DNA of 64,000 bases from Larimichthys crocea (taxonomy: Eukaryota > Chordata > Actinopteri > Sciaenidae). The translations under genes and the position numbers were made by a program. The first letter of the stretch is position 1. Every line of letters starts with the position of its first letter. This document shows, piece by piece, positions 22,223 through 53,122 of the stretch. Location of the stretch: positions 2,685,073 through 2,749,072 of the forward strand of contig NC_040032.1 in the NCBI RefSeq assembly GCF_000972845.2, in the 5' to 3' direction. Below the pieces are notes generated by a model. It worked only from the letters and a program-made list of their open reading frames with translations, had not been told where the DNA came from and did no database searches.

Positions 22223-22326
22223 CAGGGCCGGTCCTAGCTATGGGCAATGTGGGCGGCCGCCCAGGGCGCATTCTCCGTGGGGGGGCACGAACGCCCGAGG
22301 CGCAAATGTGGCCAGGACCGGCGCTG
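22223..22326. mobile_element. hAT-like 104-bp MITE nested in the element
   Basis: Starts CAGGGCCGGTCCTAGC and ends with the near reverse complement GCCAGGACCGGCGCTG. GC-rich interior, no ORF. These termini resemble hAT (Charlie-type) ends. No clear 8-bp duplication was seen, so it may have decayed. Confidence 0.6.
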
Positions 22327-23156
22327 AGGTAGGTCTGTCAGTAGACTTGAGAATTGCTCATGTCAGTTTATAAGCAATGCTCTTCTTGTACACATTCACA
22401 GAGGTGTGTCTTTTAAGTGTATCTTAGTTATCTCGCTATTGGCTTAAAGACCCAAATAAAGAATCATGGAACTTTGTCAACGTTTATTATAGAATGATTC
22501 ACTGTTTGGACAGCATATAAATACATACCGGGTTCATGTGCAAAGAGTTTTAAAGATGCCGTGTAAAGATGCCATTCTGTGTGTATAAGGATAGTTTGTG
22601 GGCTGATGAAGAAACTGGTTTGAAGTGCTATTGAGTAACCATTGAAAGTATCTCCCCCTCTGATACACAAAGGAAAAAACACGCTTCAAGACTAAAAAGA
22701 AAAAAAAGTAGACCATTTTAATTGCATAATGATAAAAATGCAGTCTTAGACCATAGAATCCACAAGCCTTGGAGAAGAGTCAGATTTTTGATTTTTACCA
22801 TTGACCAGAATTACTGTACTGTATGAGATGGAAAACTAAAGCCTCTGACCCATCTAGTGGATCACAATTGTATTCATTTTTTTCACTATTCCAAGACGTT
22901 GACTTATTGTTTAATGGAAATACACGTATACAAAGTTACTTCACTCAATTTAAAACTTCTCAGTTTAGGACATAGATCTGGTTTAATTTCACGCATTGAG
23001 CTTACATTGTTAAGTTGTTGCACAAAAGAATGTGCTAAAAATGAGGTACAGCCTCTGGAATGCTGCAACACAAGGCAGTGCATGTGCATGAAGTAACACA
23101 TAGATGCACAGGAAACATAACCTGTGTTTTTTATTGCAGTATTTATTTGTGCATTT

Positions 23157-23289
23157 CACACACACACACACACACAACACACACATATATATTATATATA
23201 TAATATATATATATATTTATATATATATTATATATATATATATATATATATGGTGTGTGTGTGTGTGTGTGTGTGTGTGTATTATTATA

Positions 23290-23335
<46 letters not shown>

Positions 23336-23341
23336 ATATAT

Positions 23342-23378
<37 letters not shown>

Positions 23379-23424
23379 TGTGTTGTGGTGTATGTGTGTG
23401 TGTGTGTGTGTGTATATATGTGTG
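23157..23424. repeat. CA/TA/TG compound microsatellite, right
   Basis: Long CA, TA and TG runs in alternation next to the inner end of the right arm. They generate long low-complexity ORFs that are not genes. Confidence 0.9.
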
Positions 23425-23430
23425 TGTATG

Positions 23431-23878
23431 TATGTACACGTTAGTGCTCTTTATTCAGAAAACCCTCATGTCAATCTACATTTCAGGATGTGTTTATATA
23501 GACACAGATTAAATGTAAATATAAATATTTCAATATTTATCATCACAGTAACAGTGTTTACACACTTAGTAGCTGTAAACACTCAGCATTAGAAAAATAC
23601 ATACGTTGGTTTGGTGCTTCATAAGGGTAAACTTTATAATCGTCACTTTAAAAGTTACATACGTTGTTTTTTTGGTGCCTGTTTGTTTCCCAGATATATT
23701 AGTGTGTGTGTGAATGGTGTATAAGGACTTAACTTAAAGAACTTTGTAGAAAGGCGCTTTATGAAGTTCAGTCCATTTCCTTGTATTAGTTTACGGGCAG
23801 ATCTGCCCGAACCAATATGGCGGCGCCGTTTACGTACGATTCAGCGCTCAATGCGGCGTCTATGTATATATGTCTATG
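23431..23878 (-). repeat. Right inverted arm of the element
   Basis: Reverse complement of the left arm. Carries CCAATATGGCGGC at 23812-23824 and the palindrome GGGCAGATCTGCCC at 23795-23808. Confidence 0.9.
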
Positions 23879-23886
23879 GTTACACC
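23879..23886. repeat. Target-site duplication, right copy
   Basis: GTTACACC, identical to 20493-20500. Confidence 0.88.
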
Positions 23887-24214
23887 ATATCCTTTTTTTT
23901 TTTTCAGCCGCCGTTTATTAAATTCACATCAGCACGAATATATTTGTATATTAAATATGTAAAAATTAACCTAAATAATTACAACACGAATTAAAGTCCT
24001 AGTAGTTCGATACATATCTAAAAACTACAACTACTAAAAAAAAGGAAAAAAAGTACTACATTTCCCAGAAAGCCACGCGCGTGTGAAAGCTGTGCGTGTG
24101 TCATCAGCCAGGCACCGGTGGTGGCGTGGGTCTCCCTTGTCAAACTGGAAACTATCTCTACTCTTTCTTCTGTCTAGACAATAAAATAGTAAACAGCGCG
24201 TAACTCGGGGCGAA
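23887..24214 (+). promoter_or_regulatory. lars1: lars1 proximal promoter and 5' UTR
   Basis: The DNA between the element and the lars1 start codon. It has a ZNF143-type site (24055-24073), CG-containing sequence at 24073-24130, and no TATA box, as expected for a housekeeping promoter. The transcription start was not determined. Confidence 0.55.
24055..24073 (+). promoter_or_regulatory. ZNF143/THAP11-type (SBS) motif
   Basis: Reads ACTACATTTCCCAGAAAGC, matching the known ACTACA-n-TTCCCAG core. This motif is typical of housekeeping and bidirectional promoters and lies about 150 bases before the lars1 start codon. Confidence 0.7.
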
Positions 24215-45101
<20,887 letters not shown>

Positions 45102-45695
45102 AGTAATATTCACTGTTTCTCTCACTCTCTCACGCACACAAACACATGGGGACGCATTCAGCAGTGTTAGTCAGAGGTTCAAATGCAGCATGAAATGTTA
45201 AACAAATAAAATGGTCATAAAACACTGACTCAAAGGCATATGTATGTTTTACCATGTATGCTTCAGCACCATATCCTACTTCCTACTGTGGTGTTAGATT
45301 TGACAGATATACAGGTTCTTACTGATTTACACCTTTTCACTTCTGAATGCGACCTAAGGAAATATCTGGGACCTCAGTTTACTTCCATCTTCCTTTTAAA
45401 GAAAAAGAAAAAAAGAAATGCATACAGGCCACACATCTGTGGTACATAAATTGGCTTCTTGAATGGAGGGGGGAAAAAAATTGAATTCAAAAATATCTTA
45501 AATCTTCCCTTCAGTATTTGGGAGGATTACAACAGAATTTGTATTCCATTCTGTCTCTTCATCATCTGTTATATTTTGAATCTTGTCATTTTTCTGTATG
45601 GGCGACTCTTTTTTTCTGTCTGATACGAGGCACAGTGAATAGGTTAGCGTCTGTGTAATGAGTCTTTTAAATAAAGTTTTCTCCAGAAAGCAACG
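45102..45695 (+). other. lars1: Probable lars1 3' UTR
   Basis: Follows the stop codon; hexamers AATAAA at 45205-45210 (early) and 45670-45675 (later, with GT-rich text nearby). The later one is the more likely main end. Confidence 0.55.
45670..45675 (+). terminator. lars1: Candidate lars1 poly(A) signal
   Basis: AATAAA followed by GTTTTCTCC and then a TGTG-containing region, about 570 bases after the stop codon. Confidence 0.55.
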
Positions 45696-45989
45696 AACAA
45701 ACCACTACCGCTGTGTCCTATTTTGTTGCCGGCCATCTGCTTATTTTATGTTACTACACTGTGAGACTGCTCCTGCCTCCTCCTGAATGCCTGTTGTTTT
45801 CATATAGATGGTAATGTGTCAGCTGTGTTGTTTTATACATTGAGGGTGAGGCACATCGGTCCCTCATGTTTTGTCAGCCCGTCAGAAAACGTTCCTATTT
45901 TCTAGGCGTGGATGGTGCTTGTCTGACTTGTGCTTTTCCAGAGAAATAATAAAACATAAATAAAATATTCAGCCCCTTGTTTCTTGTTA

Positions 45990-46013
45990 CGCTCTCTCTC
46001 TCTCTCTCTCTCT
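45990..46013. repeat. (TC)n microsatellite
   Basis: About eleven uninterrupted CT units. Confidence 0.9.
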
Positions 46014-46564
46014 GCTGTTTTACTTCTTTTAAGGACATAAGAAGTACGTTTCCCTCAAGAATAAGACTCTTGACAAACAAGCACATCATGGTTGCGGTGA
46101 AGTTGTCGGATCTGTGCCTCTCCAGTTTAGATGCAGTCTTCTGATGAGCATAATGTGCACAAAGTGGAGCTGAGAGGGGATAGAAGTTCAGAATCCAGCA
46201 TACAGACATCTACAGGTAATATTTATTGATGACTTGGAGCAGGGGTGCAAAGATGGCCAGTAAACTCACATATGGAAGACATTTGCCTTCAGGGATTTTC
46301 TGGCAGAAATGTCTTTTTCCCTAAACCTAACCAACTACTTTTCTTGCCTAAACCGAGCCCAGCAGCGAGGCTTTCTGCGAGGAATCCCAGAGGGCGAACT
46401 TCTCCCATGTGCAATGCTCTCCTTAAGGCAACCGGATAGATAAAATTGTAAAAACTAAATTATTCCTTGCTATCATTTGGGTCATGATACTTGTAAAAGA
46501 AAAGTTCATCATTTGGGCAAATATACATTCACTTTCTTTCTAAATATATTGTCATGTATTGTAA

Positions 46565-46700
46565 CTGTTAGCTAGCTAGCAGCGTTAGCTTATTAGCTTT
46601 AAAAACTGGAAAGTGCTAGCCTGGCTCTGTCCAAAGGTAACAAAATCTCCTACTACAACCACCTCTAAAGCTTATTAATACACGTGTTGCATTTTGTGTG
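46565..46700. repeat. Percomorph 'TAGCCTGGCTCTGTCC' repeat copy
   Basis: Contains GTTAGCTTATTAGC, GCTAGCCTGGCTCTGTCC, AAAGGTAACAAAATCT and CACCTCTAAAGC, all phrases of a widespread percomorph repeat. Confidence 0.7.
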
Positions 46701-48153
46701 TGGAAAAACAAATGTAGAAAAGAAGCGCCTTCATATTTCTGCATGGTTATGTACTTTACTAGCTATGTCTTGGTCAGATTGTAAGAGGACTTCAATGGTT
46801 GCTCGGCAACCGTTCCCGCTCTTTTAGCGCCAGTTTAGGGCGGTTTAAGGGAGATTTTCAGTTAACTTGAAGGTAAGAGAGGAAACAGAATATTGTAAAA
46901 CTAATATGGTAAATGAAAAAAGGATGCTTGTTGTCCTCCATGAGTCCTCATGTTTTTAGAGTGGTTTGATATTGTCATGTATGTATAACTATGGTTCATG
47001 ATAAAGTTTGTACAAATACAAATTTGATAATTTGGAGTACTGCCTTTATCATATCTGTCACATTCAGGACCATTGCAGGAGTTTGGCTCTGCTTGAACTC
47101 TCTGCTTCAAAGGCCTTTGGGAGAATGAAGGATTCCTATTAGTGAAATGACTGCCGATAATCAAACGGAAGTCATTTTCACTACATTTTATTTCAAAGAC
47201 TCCAAACTACTGCCATCCTCTTTGATGCATACTAAGAATTATTGCCACTATAATGCATTTGTATCGTCCTCAAAACTTCTACTTTTCATGTACTACGTGT
47301 CTTTCAATTTTGTGGTAAGACCCAGCGTGCGCGCACAACGTGAAAATCATGAGTTTCGCAACGTGTCCTTCCACCACGTAAAGCTCACCTCACTTCTCTC
47401 TGTAATGCTCTGTCTGTTACCCACAACCACACACACTACATATCAATCTAAATATAAAGGTCACTGTCAGAGCACAGGAAATGCACAAATGTAGACAACC
47501 CCCTCGAAACGTAAACCACATGTATCTTTTGTTATAAATGCGTCTTTGACTTGCCAGCTCTTCACTGTACGAGTCTGTTCTTCTGCCTCAAGGGTAAGTA
47601 CAACTGTCTTGTTCAATACATCACTTTAATAGAAACTATGAATCTATTAGAATGCCAAACAAACTTTGATTCCTTGCATCCCAGCCTGTGTTTGACATCC
47701 ATAATTTTGCAAAGCAGATTCATTTGCTTGTCTTTTGCAGTGTGTCTTTGTGTACAAGTAATCACGAAAAATAAATAGCAAGATTTCAGCCGCCTCTGTT
47801 CTGCTGGTGTGTTTGGGTTAAATGTATGTGTTCACATCAGATAATTTTATTCCAGACATTCATGTTCATGCACTCTGATGTGTATCTGCCCTCTCTGCAT
47901 TTGCTGTATTAGTGAGGGGTGGCACAGTAAAGTCTCCAAGAGAAGACAACTACAAGACTTATCTCTGTCACACAGCTTCTGGCTGAGCCATCCGACTGCT
48001 GGTTTATCTGCTCCGACACACACCCTCTCACTGGGGAAGTGTCACTCCGCACCCCTCCTCTACCTCCTCATTCCTGCTAAATTCCCTGCTCACCCCTCTT
48101 CTCTTTTCACCCCCCTCGCCTCACCCCTCTCTGGATGCCAGTAGCTTCTCATC

Positions 48154-48179
48154 ATGGAGGAGACGCCAGTCACACACCA
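48154..48179 (+). CDS. plac8l1: plac8l1 coding exon 1
   Basis: 26 nt, leaves in phase 2. Encodes MEETPVTH. Donor GTAAGT. An in-frame stop lies just upstream. Confidence 0.65.
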
Positions 48180-49676
48180 GTAAGTGTTTTTTCTTGGTTG
48201 TTGTTGTCCCTGCCAGTAAACAGTGTTGTCACCATTGTGCACAATGGAATTACAGCAAACGGCTCACTTATCTTATTCTGCTTTTTTTTTCTGTGCTGCT
48301 TTGTTCCCTTTTTAATCGTTTGTTTCTTTTATGCCTTTATGATAAATGATGACACAAAATAAACAGGAACATTACTAAATGTGTTATTGCTGCAGCTCCT
48401 CTCCCTCCTACAAAATTTTCAACTTATTTTGCCTTCACTGCAACTTGCTGTGATTAAAGTTTTGCTGAAGGCCTAACATAGTTGAAGGATAATATATTGT
48501 AGGATACTGGCGTAATTGTGGTGACGTGCTGCTAAAATTTTTATAGAGATGGCCAGCTGAGTACAAAACATGCTGCTTTAGGAAAATCTAATTAGCTGAA
48601 TTAATGAAATTAATGAAATGCCTGCTTACAGGACAGCAAAATGGAAATCAATTTGCTAATTTGAAACAATTTCTTCTAATAATAAGCCTGCAGTTGAATA
48701 TCATGTGACATGGTAAATGAACAAGCGTCTATATAAAGATTAATTAGAAATCTCATTTCAGACCAGAACAGTCAGTCACCACGAAAGACTCGGCATCAGT
48801 GTTTCAGGAGGAGGAGAAGGAGGAAGAGCAAGACGAAGAGGAAGTGGGGGGCTTCACCACAGGAAGTGAGGACAACTTGAGGTCAAGCAAAGTTCCCGCA
48901 CTGACAGATCCAATACTCACGCAGCCTGGCCTCGGCGTCACCACGACAACTGTCACCACCATCACACAGACGGGTGGAGGCTGGAGCACTGGCCTGTTTA
49001 ACGTCTGTGCAGACAAGACGACATGTAACATGAAAACACACACACACACATAAGATCTTTCTGACTTCTTTTTAACTTGATGTTTCTACAAAGTGAATTT
49101 TATTATTATTTTTTTAATCATTCATTCAGTTTACTCTGTCACAGGCTTTGCTCACACACATTGTGTCACCCTGTGCTTGTGCTTGCAGGTCTTCTCGGGG
49201 CTGTGGTGCCGTGCTGTCTGGACCTGAGTTTAGCACACCAGTACGGCGAGTGTCTGTGCATGCCTCTGCTACCCGGATCCACTTTTGCCATACGAGTTGG
49301 GATCAGGGAGCGGTACAAGATACGGGTAAGTGTGTGTATTCACATGCAAAAACATAGTCAGCACGAAGGCAGGATCTGTGTCTTAAACACGCCAACCAGT
49401 AGACTTTCTGTGTTTCTGTCTCATGTGTATGTACCTCATGGATGTGTTCCTGCTGCGCTGCGTCTGCATGTGTGCTTCTTCTACCCGTGTTTGCATGCAT
49501 GCATGCATGCATGTGTGTGTGCCTGTCCGCATGTTCATCCACAGGGCAGTGTGTGTGAGGATTGGACCACAGTCTACTGCTGTTACCCTCTGGCTGTGTG
49601 TCAGATGATAAGAGAGATGAAGCGGAGGATGAAGACACAGACGTATCATGTGTCCACTGCCCTCGAATGCTCCTGA
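48154..49676 (+). CDS. plac8l1: PLAC8-like protein 1, 4 coding exons
   Basis: Small Cys-rich protein of the PLAC8 (cornifelin) family; the cellular role of PLAC8L1 is poorly known. Exons 48154-48179, 48762-49024, 49189-49325, 49545-49676 total 558 nt (185 aa; human about 177). All use GT-AG and keep frame. An N-terminal acidic Glu-rich stretch (about residues 25-38) and a Thr/Val tract precede the conserved TGGGWSTGLFNVCAD. The Cys-rich core follows with VVPCCLDLSLAHQYGECLC and PLLPGSTFAIRVGIRERYKI, then CEDWTTVYCCYPLAVCQMIR. The start is the first ATG after an in-frame TAG at 48142-48144. The gene lies about 3 kb downstream of lars1 in the same orientation, as in mammals. Exon 1 rests on splice signals and frame only, so it is the least certain part. 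Confidence 0.88.
48762..49024 (+). CDS. plac8l1: plac8l1 coding exon 2
   Basis: 263 nt, phase 2 to phase 1. Encodes the acidic stretch and TITQTGGGWSTGLFNVCADK, the family's N-terminal signature. Donor GTAACA. Confidence 0.88.
49189..49325 (+). CDS. plac8l1: plac8l1 coding exon 3
   Basis: 137 nt, leaves in phase 0. Encodes the Cys-rich PLAC8 core ending GIRERYKIR. Donor GTAAGT. Confidence 0.93.
49492..49512. repeat. (GCAT)n tetranucleotide repeat
   Basis: About five GCAT units, self-complementary, followed by a short GT run, in plac8l1 intron 3. Confidence 0.9.
49545..49676 (+). CDS. plac8l1: plac8l1 coding exon 4 (last)
   Basis: 132 nt with TGA stop. Encodes GSVCEDWTTVYCCYPLAVCQ and a basic tail. 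A GCAT repeat (49492-49512) lies about 30 bases before the acceptor. Confidence 0.92.
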   Translation, partial: GSVCEDWTTVYCCYPLAVCQMIREMKRRMKTQTYHVSTALECS

Positions 49677-49816
49677 AGAAACTCTAGACAGTAAATGAGG
49701 CCTGTCCTTTTTACAATGAAACTGAGAGTGGTGGAGATTTCTGGTATGAACAACACAAAGAATCAATACTATAAGGTTTGAACTTACTTTTAAATACCCC
49801 CGAGGATGCTTTGGCC

Positions 49817-49822
49817 AATAAA
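49817..49822 (+). terminator. plac8l1: Candidate plac8l1 poly(A) signal
   Basis: AATAAA about 140 bases after the plac8l1 stop codon. Confidence 0.5.
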
Positions 49823-50287
49823 TCAAGTCTATCCTCCAACATTCAAAGAAGACTGGAAAGGACAAACTTTGATGAATAGCATAAACAGCAAAAATAATCC
49901 GAGCTGTAAGGTCTAAACCAGTGTGTGAGGCTTAAAAAAAAAAACACCTTAGAAGTTGTTAGATTCAAACTGACACCTATTTTAAACTGCTGTTTCGAGA
50001 GGATATTATGAATAAACTTCTCTGCCTCTTTTGCGGAGGTTAGAATTCATTAACTGACATTTTGAATTGGGTGAAAAGCAGGTGGCAGGACGCATGCTAC
50101 TTTGCTTAGCTGTCACTGTTAGCAAACAGTGCTCAACAACTCTTAATCAGAAACATTTAAAAGTTCCCTTACTTCTGATTCCAGCTACTGAAACTGCTAC
50201 TTAATAGTATTTTTTGGTCATTTTTATCAAGACACAACCATATATCAAAATCATTAAACATATTTATTCTATATTATTCTAATTTAT

Positions 50288-50579
50288 AAAAGGTCAGTTC
50301 ACCCAAATCCTAAAAAAAACATGTTGCCAATGGTAAGCAGACGTTTGGTTACATTTGGTTACGGCCTCAGAAACACCTCCAATACATTCAAGGTCAATGG
50401 GATTTTATTTGTGCTGCTCAAAACAATGAATTTAAAGAACACCCCAAACAAACAAATGAATGTCTCTTGTGGCCTGGATATTCAATGCAGCTCGCTAACA
50501 CTGGTTCATAGAAACTATTTATTCAACAGAAAATGGTACAAACAAAGTGAGAAAAGTGATTTGGTTGAACCAACCCTTT
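50288..50579. mobile_element. MITE with 'AAAGGTCAGTTCACC' ends, copy 1
   Basis: Begins AAAGGTCAGTTCACCCAAAT and ends TTTGGTTGAACCAACCCTTT, imperfect inverted repeats. About 292 bp, no ORF. The termini match copies at 52940-52989 and 62808-63052. Confidence 0.6.
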
Positions 50580-52277
50580 CATTTTGTCTGGCATGCCAAA
50601 GGGCACCAGACACATTATCGTATTCAGTCCCTCTCAGACATAAAGGGAAGATGGAGTGAGGAAACATGAAGCTTTCTAGACTAGGAGGTACTAAATGAGA
50701 AACAGGGACATAACTCAACTTAATCCTAGCGAAGCCAAGAGAAAAGCAGAAATGCTCAGTTCAGTCTGATTAAATCAGTTTGTTTCTTAATTAAGCATCA
50801 ATGTTTATCAGAGCTGTTTCATTTATTCCATACTGTGGGACGAAACAAGTGTGCAAGTCAATTCAGTATGCAGAACCACTTTGTCTGATTACCCAGCAAT
50901 CCGCCCACAGTGCAGCTCCGATCACACTCAACAGTTCAAGTACAGTCTTACAGTCTCTAATAAAGCCTATTTCCATATTTCTGATAGTCTTTTATCCTTC
51001 TGTTACTTGATTCACCTCAGGCATTCAATCATATTATTAAACCGGTCCTGATTTCTGTGTGTTCCCTGAACCCGAAATGCCAACCAGCAAAGAACGGATA
51101 TGGAAAATGTTATTCATACACAAAACAGATGGGTCCTCAAAGGGCAAATATGTAATTTGTTAACTCTTACGAATGTGGTCCCCCACCTGGGAGCTGCTTC
51201 AAATCAAAATGGGTTTGGTGCCAAGAAGGAGAAAGCTATGAATTAGAATTTTAATGATATTTTACAGACACTGAATATTTCAAGGAGTTAATCTGCTGAA
51301 TGAAAATAAAGATTTTTAAATTGTGGCAGCTGTTCACGTGTGTACACTTCACTCTTCTGATTATTTTCTGTCAGTTTTGACTATATCCTCATCGTTAACA
51401 GCTGGTACACAGTTAAAGACTGATGTAGTATCAGAATGAGAAAATAATACACAAAGGAGATCCACATGGGGACAATATTATTTCAGATTATAGTCCTTGC
51501 ATCAAGTAATCGAACACAGTGGTGCACATGCATATAAATGACACAAACTTTAGAGAGAAATTCCATCTTTTCTTTGCATTATGGGAGATTTCACCTGCCG
51601 GTTTATGTCCCACTGTGGACATTATGAATTCACTCTCTACACAGAACAGCCTATATCCTGCTGCTGTGTGCCTATGCACATCAAAGAATCATCGGCAAAC
51701 AGACAAACATGTTGCAGTGTTCAAATTCCCAGCTGAAAAAACATTTTTTCAATATATTCACACATTTGTAGACTAAAATATAACACAGAGTAACTATGTT
51801 AATCGGTAATACTAGCCAGTATAAGCCACAATGCTGTAGCTACTGTAAAAACTGTAGTTGTAGTTGTTTCTGTACGTTTCATGACAACATAAATTCTAGT
51901 TAGTCACAGTGGTGGAAGCACATTTATTCAAGTACAGTGCAGTACAAATTTGAGGGTTTTTTTTATGCCATGTTCTATTTCTACAGAGGGAAATATTTTT
52001 ACTTCTATGTTTATGACAGCTTAAGTTATTATTGACTTTACAAATTAAGATTTCTGCACACAAAATGTACCAAGAATTCACGTAAAACATGATGTTTTGT
52101 TCTAAACTACCCAACATTTGGTTGTGATGATTTGCTGCTTTTCCTTCATTTTAATGATTTTAATTTTGACCAAATAAATCTATCGATATTGAAAAATAAT
52201 TAGCATAATGAAACTAATGATTAGTTGTTGTCCTGAAAAATGAGCTCCACTTCCAATCAACTACAACAGTCAAATCC

Positions 52278-52382
52278 ATCCGTCCATTTCCTTCTGCTTA
52301 TCCGGGGTTGGGTCGTAAGTTTTTAAAACCTGGAACCTTCTTGCTGTGAGGCGACAGTGCTAACTTACTGCACCACTTTGCA
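52278..52382. repeat. Teleost 'CATCCGTCCATTTCC...CTTATCCGGGG' repeat fragment
   Basis: Matches a widespread fish repeat by its opening words and by the later CCTTCTTGCTGTGAGGCGAC and AGTGCTAAC...TGCACCAC. Class not assigned. Confidence 0.6.
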
Positions 52383-52939
52383 GCTGTAATAAGAATCTAA
52401 TGTTGTATAATTATTTTATAGTATGATATTAGTACTGTTATTTTATGTAAATGAAGTAAATACATACTTCTGGCGTCATGGCTTATGGCTTATTATCTGA
52501 ATCCATACCCCAATATCTGACTAGTGTTTCCTGAGTTCTGCAGTTTCCCTCTTCTCCGCCTACTGGGGGTTGTTAGTGAGCAGAATCTGCCTCGAGCAGA
52601 GCTGCCTTCAGGCTCTGTGGTAACATCTTTCCCTCCCAATGCAATGACCAAATGATATTGCTTCAGCATCAATAGTTCTAAATTGGGTTGGATCTATTTG
52701 CTTTGCAAACCAAATACACCCTCAAAATGTCCTACATACTCCAAATATTTTATCTATATTCACACAGACTTTTCTAACTTATCATGGATATATGGAACTG
52801 GAAGTCTTGACTGCTTTTTCCAAATAGTAGCTGCCAAAGGGACATTTAACAATTGTCAAATACATTTCACAACCCTGCATAAAGTTCAGTATTCCCTTGA
52901 CTTATGGCCAGTGTCAGTGAGCACATGATTTATAGTTTG

Positions 52940-52989
52940 AAAGGGTCAGTTCATGGAAATCTTCTAATTTGGGGGTGAACTGACCCTTT
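52940..52989. mobile_element. Miniature copy 2 of the same MITE (ends only)
   Basis: AAAGGGTCAGTTCA (52940-52953) and its perfect reverse complement (52976-52989) with only 22 bp between them. It looks like an internally deleted copy of the family. Confidence 0.7.
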
Positions 52990-53097
52990 AATGATCTCAC
53001 ATGTATGCCATACCACTGTTTCATGGAACAAAACTCATATCAAATGAATGCTCATTCACTACATTAAACACATTTACACCTTTTACTATATCACCAA

Positions 53098-53122
53098 ACA
53101 CACACACACACACACGCACACA
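53098..53122. repeat. (CA)n microsatellite
   Basis: About ten CA units with one CG interruption. Confidence 0.85.

Larger units (their letters stand above)
20501..23878. mobile_element. 3.4-kb element with long terminal inverted repeats
   Basis: Non-autonomous DNA transposon or foldback-like element. Termini read CATAGAC...GTCTATG and are flanked by a perfect 8-bp duplication. The arms are 20501-20960 and 23431-23878; by eye the outer ~150 bp are identical and the rest differs mostly by small indels. Both arms run into CA/TA/TG microsatellites at their inner ends. The interior (about 2.4 kb) has only short ORFs, and holds a hAT-like MITE and a repeat fragment. An 8-bp duplication fits hAT, P-type or Mutator-like (8-10 bp) mechanisms; long arms favour Mutator-like or foldback types, while the CA...TG ends resemble P and hAT. 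Class is unresolved. It sits between two head-to-head genes. Confidence 0.88.
45696..48153. other. Spacer between lars1 and plac8l1
   Basis: No coding signal recognised. Contains a (TC)n run at 45990-46013, a percomorph repeat at 46565-46700 and a pyrimidine-rich stretch at 48000-48130 just before plac8l1 exon 1, which probably includes its 5' UTR. Confidence 0.7.

Noticed and set aside
23104..23592. 162-codon ORF and its overlapping frames
   Set aside because: They are translations of CA/TA/TG microsatellites and part of the right inverted arm.
49077..49676. 199-codon plus-strand ORF as a single exon
   Set aside because: It covers plac8l1 exons 3-4 in part but in the wrong frame for exon 3, with intron sequence; the spliced model gives the conserved Cys-rich core.
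49383..49865. 160-codon minus-strand ORF
   Set aside because: It is antisense to plac8l1 exon 4 and includes the GCAT repeat; no family similarity.
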